Source: Natrialba aegyptia DSM 13077
GTDB taxonomy: Archaea; Halobacteriota; Halobacteria; Halobacteriales; Natrialbaceae
Direction of reading: 5' to 3'
Assembly: GCF_000337535.1 (NCBI RefSeq)
Contig: NZ_AOIP01000031.1
Coordinates: forward strand, 318,703 to 382,702
DNA: 64,000 nucleotides
Translations under genes and position numbers: made by a program
Shown here: positions 60,858-64,000 of the stretch, in pieces
Layout of the letters: each line of letters opens with the position of its first letter
Numbering within the stretch: the first letter of the stretch is position 1
The notes under the pieces: model-generated
What the model was told of the DNA's origin: nothing
Seen by the model: the letters and a program-made list of their open reading frames with translations, nothing else
Database searches by the model: none

Positions 60858-62003
60858 ATGGGCGAACGAATCCATAGTATCGATTCGATGCGGATAATTG
60901 CGATGCTGTTCGTTGTCGCCATTCACACAGATCTATTCAGGAATATTACTATATATGGAAATATGATAAATTTCGCAATCGACAGCTCGGCGAGATTCGC
61001 AGTCCCGTTTTTCTTCGTGACGTCGGGGTACTTTTTCGCCCGGAAGACGGCGAATCGCGATCCCGTCAGCTACTTCGTGAAACGAGCGACAACGATCGCC
61101 TCGATTTATGTGTTCGGGCTGTTGCTTTCCGCACCGGTTTTTCTCGCGGGAACCGCCGCGCGCGCCGGGATCCACGATCAGGCTGTCACGGCCAGCGTCG
61201 TCGGCAAGTTGGCCGAGTTCACGTCGCCGGTGGCGTTGTTCTACTACGGCAATTCCGTGTCGGAAATCCTGTGGTTTCTCCCGGCGCTCCTGGTTTCGCT
61301 CGGATTGATCTGTCTGTTCGTGCTCGCGGACAAAACGTCGTACCTGTTGCCGATCTCGGTCTCGTTCCACGTCGTCGGGCTGCTCGGGGCGAGCTACACG
61401 ATGTTCGTGGACGTGCCGTTCGAGATCAGGGATGCGTTGTTCTTCGGGTTCTTTTATACGAGTCTCGGGTATTACATCGCCTCGCGGGACTGGCAGCCGG
61501 CCCCCGAGTGGAGCAGGCGCTATCTCGGAGCGACCGTCCTCTTCAGCGCGCTCCACGTCGGCGAACGCTACGTCCTGGGGTACGTCGTGGGCGACGAGAC
61601 GTTCGCACACGGCGTCTACACAGCCAGTTACTCGGTCGTCACCGTACTGGTCACGCTCTCGCTGTTCGCGTTTCTCCTCTCGCGACCGTCCCTCGGGCGG
61701 TCGACCTCGTTACCGTCGTGGGGAAAGTACGCCGTCGGCGTCTACGTCGTCCACCCTGCGGTGTTGTTCGCACTGGAAACGATCGGCGAACTGCTCGTCG
61801 CAAACGGGTACGAGATCGAATCGTCGCTATGGTGGCATCTCGTGTTGACGCCGGCGACGTTCTTCGGAGCCCTGTTCGTCTACCTCCTCGCGACCAAACA
61901 CGGGGTCGTCGAGGTCGGCGGGAGCCACCTGCCGGGGACGGACCGGCTTTGGAAGTACGATCTCCGACACCCGTCCGGCGACAGTCGCTCCCGAAACAAC
62001 TGA
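60858..62003 (+). CDS. Acyltransferase-3 family membrane protein
   Basis: 381 aa from ATG 60858. About ten membrane helices. The N-terminal family pattern is SIDSMRIIAMLFVVAIHTDL, with the conserved His, then SARFAVPFFFVTSGYFFARK. The last helices read GVYVVHPAVLFALETIGELL and TPATFFGALFVYLLATKHG. These enzymes O-acetylate or acylate surface glycans and lipids. The first 150 bp are AT-rich compared with neighbours, hinting at transfer. A GTG 15 bp upstream is an alternative start. Confidence 0.9.
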   Translation: MGERIHSIDSMRIIAMLFVVAIHTDLFRNITIYGNMINFAIDSSARFAVPFFFVTSGYFFARKTANRDPVSYFVKRATTIASIYVFGLLLSAPVFLAGTAARAGIHDQAVTASVVGKLAEFTSPVALFYYGNSVSEILWFLPALLVSLGLICLFVLADKTSYLLPISVSFHVVGLLGASYTMFVDVPFEIRDALFFGFFYTSLGYYIASRDWQPAPEWSRRYLGATVLFSALHVGERYVLGYVVGDETFAHGVYTASYSVVTVLVTLSLFAFLLSRPSLGRSTSLPSWGKYAVGVYVVHPAVLFALETIGELLVANGYEIESSLWWHLVLTPATFFGALFVYLLATKHGVVEVGGSHLPGTDRLWKYDLRHPSGDSRSRNN

Positions 62004-62129
62004 CCGCTCGCCGACCGTCGCACGGACCGTTATAAATGTCCGCGCATTCCACGGATCACACTGTTCGTCGGGTGTTCCCTATTCACTACCAGCGGGACTC
62101 ATCCGCGCGGTGAGCCCGAATCGATACCC

Positions 62130-62708
62130 ATGACCGACACCGACCTGATTCAGGACATCGACGAATCGCTCGAGCAATCCGACGACGAACTCGAAGACGA
62201 TCTCCCGGAACTGCTCGGCCGAATGGAGGGCCAGACCGAGGATCTCGTCCGCGAGCACCCAGAGACGTTCGGCCGCGTGGTAGCGCGGATGGAGACGATG
62301 GACATCGCGTCGTTCGTCTCCGAGAACCCCGAGACCGCGGATCAGTTCCAGGAACTGCTCTGGGCCGGCATGAACGTCCTCGTCGAGAGTTCACCCGAGG
62401 TGAAAGAGAGCATCGACGACGACATCACCGTCACCTTCGAGGCCGACGACTGCCCGATGGCTGGCCACCTCGAGGTCGACGGAACCGAGCAGACGATGAC
62501 CGGCGGGGCGGGCACGCTCGACGACCCGATGCTCGAGATCACCGGCCCGGCGGACACGCTCGTCGGGCTCATCGTCGGCCGTGTCGATCCGATTCAGGGG
62601 TTCATGCAACAGCAGTACCAGATGGACGGCCCGGTCCACAAGGGCACCCGCCTCGCACCGATCATGAACTCGCTGTCTGACCAGGTTCCCGCATCCGCGG
62701 AGTCATAA
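62130..62708 (+). CDS. SCP2-like sterol/lipid carrier domain protein
   Basis: 192 aa. A charged helical N-terminal region (about 1-85) is followed by an SCP2-type fold: DITVTFEADDCPMAGHLEVD, GTLDDPMLEITGPADTLVGL, then IVGRVDPIQGFMQQQYQMDG. SCP2 domains bind acyl-CoAs and other lipids. The stop is directly followed by the acyl-CoA dehydrogenase ATG (62708/62709), so the two work together. Confidence 0.88.
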   Translation: MTDTDLIQDIDESLEQSDDELEDDLPELLGRMEGQTEDLVREHPETFGRVVARMETMDIASFVSENPETADQFQELLWAGMNVLVESSPEVKESIDDDITVTFEADDCPMAGHLEVDGTEQTMTGGAGTLDDPMLEITGPADTLVGLIVGRVDPIQGFMQQQYQMDGPVHKGTRLAPIMNSLSDQVPASAES

Positions 62709-63914
62709 ATGCGCCTGACCGACGACCAGACGACGTTTCGCGACGACCTCCGAACGTACCTCGAGACCGAAATCGAGCCGATCGTCGACGAGGCGGATCG
62801 CAACGGGCCGATGACCCGAGACGAACTCGTGGGCTACCTCGAGGATCTGGAAGAACTCGGGATCGGCTTTACACCGGATACGGTCCACCGATACTTCGGG
62901 GATGTCTGGCGGTTCGTCATCGCCTCGGAGGAGATCAGCCGCGTCTGGCCGAGTTTGAACGTCGCCCTGCAGATGTCGTTTCCGGCGCTGTTCGTCCGGT
63001 TTGCGGCCGACGAGACGCGACAGGCGATGCTCCCGAAACTCGAAGAGAATCGGTGTATCGGCTGTCTTGCGGTGACCGAACCCGAAGGCGGCAGCGATAC
63101 GGCCCACCCGAACACCGTCGCGCGCAAGGACGGCGAGGAGTTCGTGCTGAACGGCGAGAAAGTCTGGGTCGGAAACGCCCAGATCGCCGACGTCGCGCTT
63201 GTTATCGCTCGCGACGCCTCCGAGGACGTCCAGGACATGTTCCTGGTCGACCGGGCAAACGCCGACTTCGAGACCGAGGAGATGAACAAACTGGGCTGGA
63301 AGGGCGTCCCGAACGGCCGCATGGTCTTCGACGACGTTCGCGTTCCGGTCGAGAACCGCTTTTCGACGATCTTCGGCGACGCCATCGCCGACGGCTACGA
63401 CATCTCCGAAATCGTCCCGTTCCCGGAGAGCGTCAGTCAGCTCTTCTTCGAGCACAAGCCGTTGAACGTGATGTTCTCGTTCATGCGGACGGGAATGGCA
63501 TTCATGGCCGTCGGGATCATGCAGGCCGCGTTCGACGACGCGCTCGCCTACGCCCAAGAACGGGAGACGTTCGGCGACCCGATCGCGCAGCACCAGTTGG
63601 TGCAGGAGAAACTCTACGACGTTCGGGCGGCGATCGAAGCCTCGAGAGGCATCTCGCGGCGCGCCGCCGAAGCGCTCGTCGATGGCGACTCCGACGCCCG
63701 ACTGCTCTCGTCGCTCGCAAAGGGCTACGCCTGCGAGCAGTCGATCGAAGCGACGAGCGACGCGCTCCAGGTTCTCGGTGCCGCGGGGCTCGATCTCGAA
63801 AACCGGATGGAGCGGTACTACCGCGACGCCCGGGTAATGACGATCCCGGACGGAACGACCGAGATCCAGAAGCTCATCGTCGGCAAGGAACTGACCGGAA
63901 TGAGCGCGTACTGA
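62709..63914 (+). CDS. Acyl-CoA dehydrogenase
   Basis: 401 aa. Signature 1 is CLAVTEPEGGSDTAHPNTVA (about 119-138). FVLNGEKVWVGNAQIADVAL and RETFGDPIAQHQLVQEKLYD are typical, and signature 2 is QVLGAAGLDLENRMERYYRD (about 355-374). The catalytic base lies near DGTTEIQKLIVGK. It introduces a double bond in acyl-CoAs with FAD. In an operon with the SCP2 gene. The stop codon is followed at once by the palindromic repeat. Confidence 0.93.
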   Translation: MRLTDDQTTFRDDLRTYLETEIEPIVDEADRNGPMTRDELVGYLEDLEELGIGFTPDTVHRYFGDVWRFVIASEEISRVWPSLNVALQMSFPALFVRFAADETRQAMLPKLEENRCIGCLAVTEPEGGSDTAHPNTVARKDGEEFVLNGEKVWVGNAQIADVALVIARDASEDVQDMFLVDRANADFETEEMNKLGWKGVPNGRMVFDDVRVPVENRFSTIFGDAIADGYDISEIVPFPESVSQLFFEHKPLNVMFSFMRTGMAFMAVGIMQAAFDDALAYAQERETFGDPIAQHQLVQEKLYDVRAAIEASRGISRRAAEALVDGDSDARLLSSLAKGYACEQSIEATSDALQVLGAAGLDLENRMERYYRDARVMTIPDGTTEIQKLIVGKELTGMSAY

Positions 63915-64000
63915 TACTGCCGGACAAAAGTCAGTGAACACTCGATCGCGTCTCACGGATCGTCGCTTGTGGCGACGACCGTTCGAATGCGACCGACGTG
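63915..64000 (+). repeat. Palindromic repeat element, copy 2 (cut by the window end)
   Basis: 86 bp visible, matching copy 1 (51678-51763) in inverse orientation at 78 of 86 positions. It starts TACTGCCGGACAAAA immediately after the TGA of the acyl-CoA dehydrogenase gene, exactly as copy 1 starts after nfo. Together with the bases ACTGA before it, a 20-bp identity includes both stop codons. Confidence 0.8.

Noticed and set aside
1..64000. CRISPR array, rRNA genes or complete insertion sequence
   Set aside because: No regularly spaced direct repeats, no rRNA-like sequence and no transposase gene were found on either strand.

Overview
The window reads as chromosome of an extremely halophilic archaeon (class Halobacteria). 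The order Natrialbales (Natrinema/Haloterrigena type) is my best guess, but that is inference. Direct evidence: high GC outside a few islands; strongly acidic proteins; many promoters with a TATA-like box centred about 27 bp upstream of the start codon (leaderless transcripts); archaeal-only machinery (RpoD/N/K, S28e, L7Ae, L18e, L24e, PriS, GINS, RtcB/archease, TmcA, mevalonate kinase plus isopentenyl phosphate kinase, soluble MCP-type transducer); and haloarchaea-restricted families.

Layout. 48-4871 is a 4.7-kb integrated element in the 3' end of a tRNA-Val gene. It is bounded by 31-bp perfect att repeats and carries three genes of unknown function, a small membrane protein and a tyrosine integrase disrupted by a frameshift. 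4902-9315 holds a possible coding remnant, an ArsR/SRPBCC operon, a 46-aa Cys-rich microprotein, the replication pair priS-GINS and a GNAT acetyltransferase. 9548-18646 holds archease-rtcB (RNA ligation), a soluble chemotaxis transducer, moaA and a DUF4129/DUF58/membrane-protein operon. 18891-31300 is the conserved information and isoprenoid block: tRNA-Ser, rps13-rps4-rps11-rpoD, tRNA-Leu, rpl18e-rpl13-rps9-rpoN-rpoK-eno-rps2, a ThiN-domain regulator, mvk-ipk, an RNase J gene behind a strongly structured leader, and a GGPP synthase. 31348-40054 holds tspO, gltX, a halocyanin-like lipoprotein, DUF456, an SDR, tmcA, and the L7Ae-S28e-L24e-Ndk operon with a candidate K-turn leader.

40350-51655 holds a DUF7344-like regulator, superoxide dismutase, a DUF5827-like protein, a BioD-like P-loop protein, a thiamine-type ABC transporter (thiB-P-Q like), an MBL-fold hydrolase, a membrane-tethered winged-helix protein, tRNA-Glu, a lipoate-protein ligase and endonuclease IV. 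From 51.7 kb on the DNA is more accessory: two methyltransferases; a minus-strand envelope cluster that includes a secreted acidic protein with nine 11-residue repeats; a Bat-type HTH regulator; and a lipid set (SDR, acyl-CoA ligase, acyltransferase-3, SCP2 protein, acyl-CoA dehydrogenase).

The most interesting non-gene signals are: (1) two copies of a ~108-bp palindromic element, in inverted orientation 12 kb apart, each starting right at the stop codon of a gene; (2) the stacked-hairpin leader of the RNase J gene; (3) the UGAUGA-containing leader of the L7Ae operon; (4) the immobilised tRNA-Val element; and (5) the hendecad-repeat secreted protein in an uncharacterised membrane cluster. I saw no complete known defence system and no CRISPR array.
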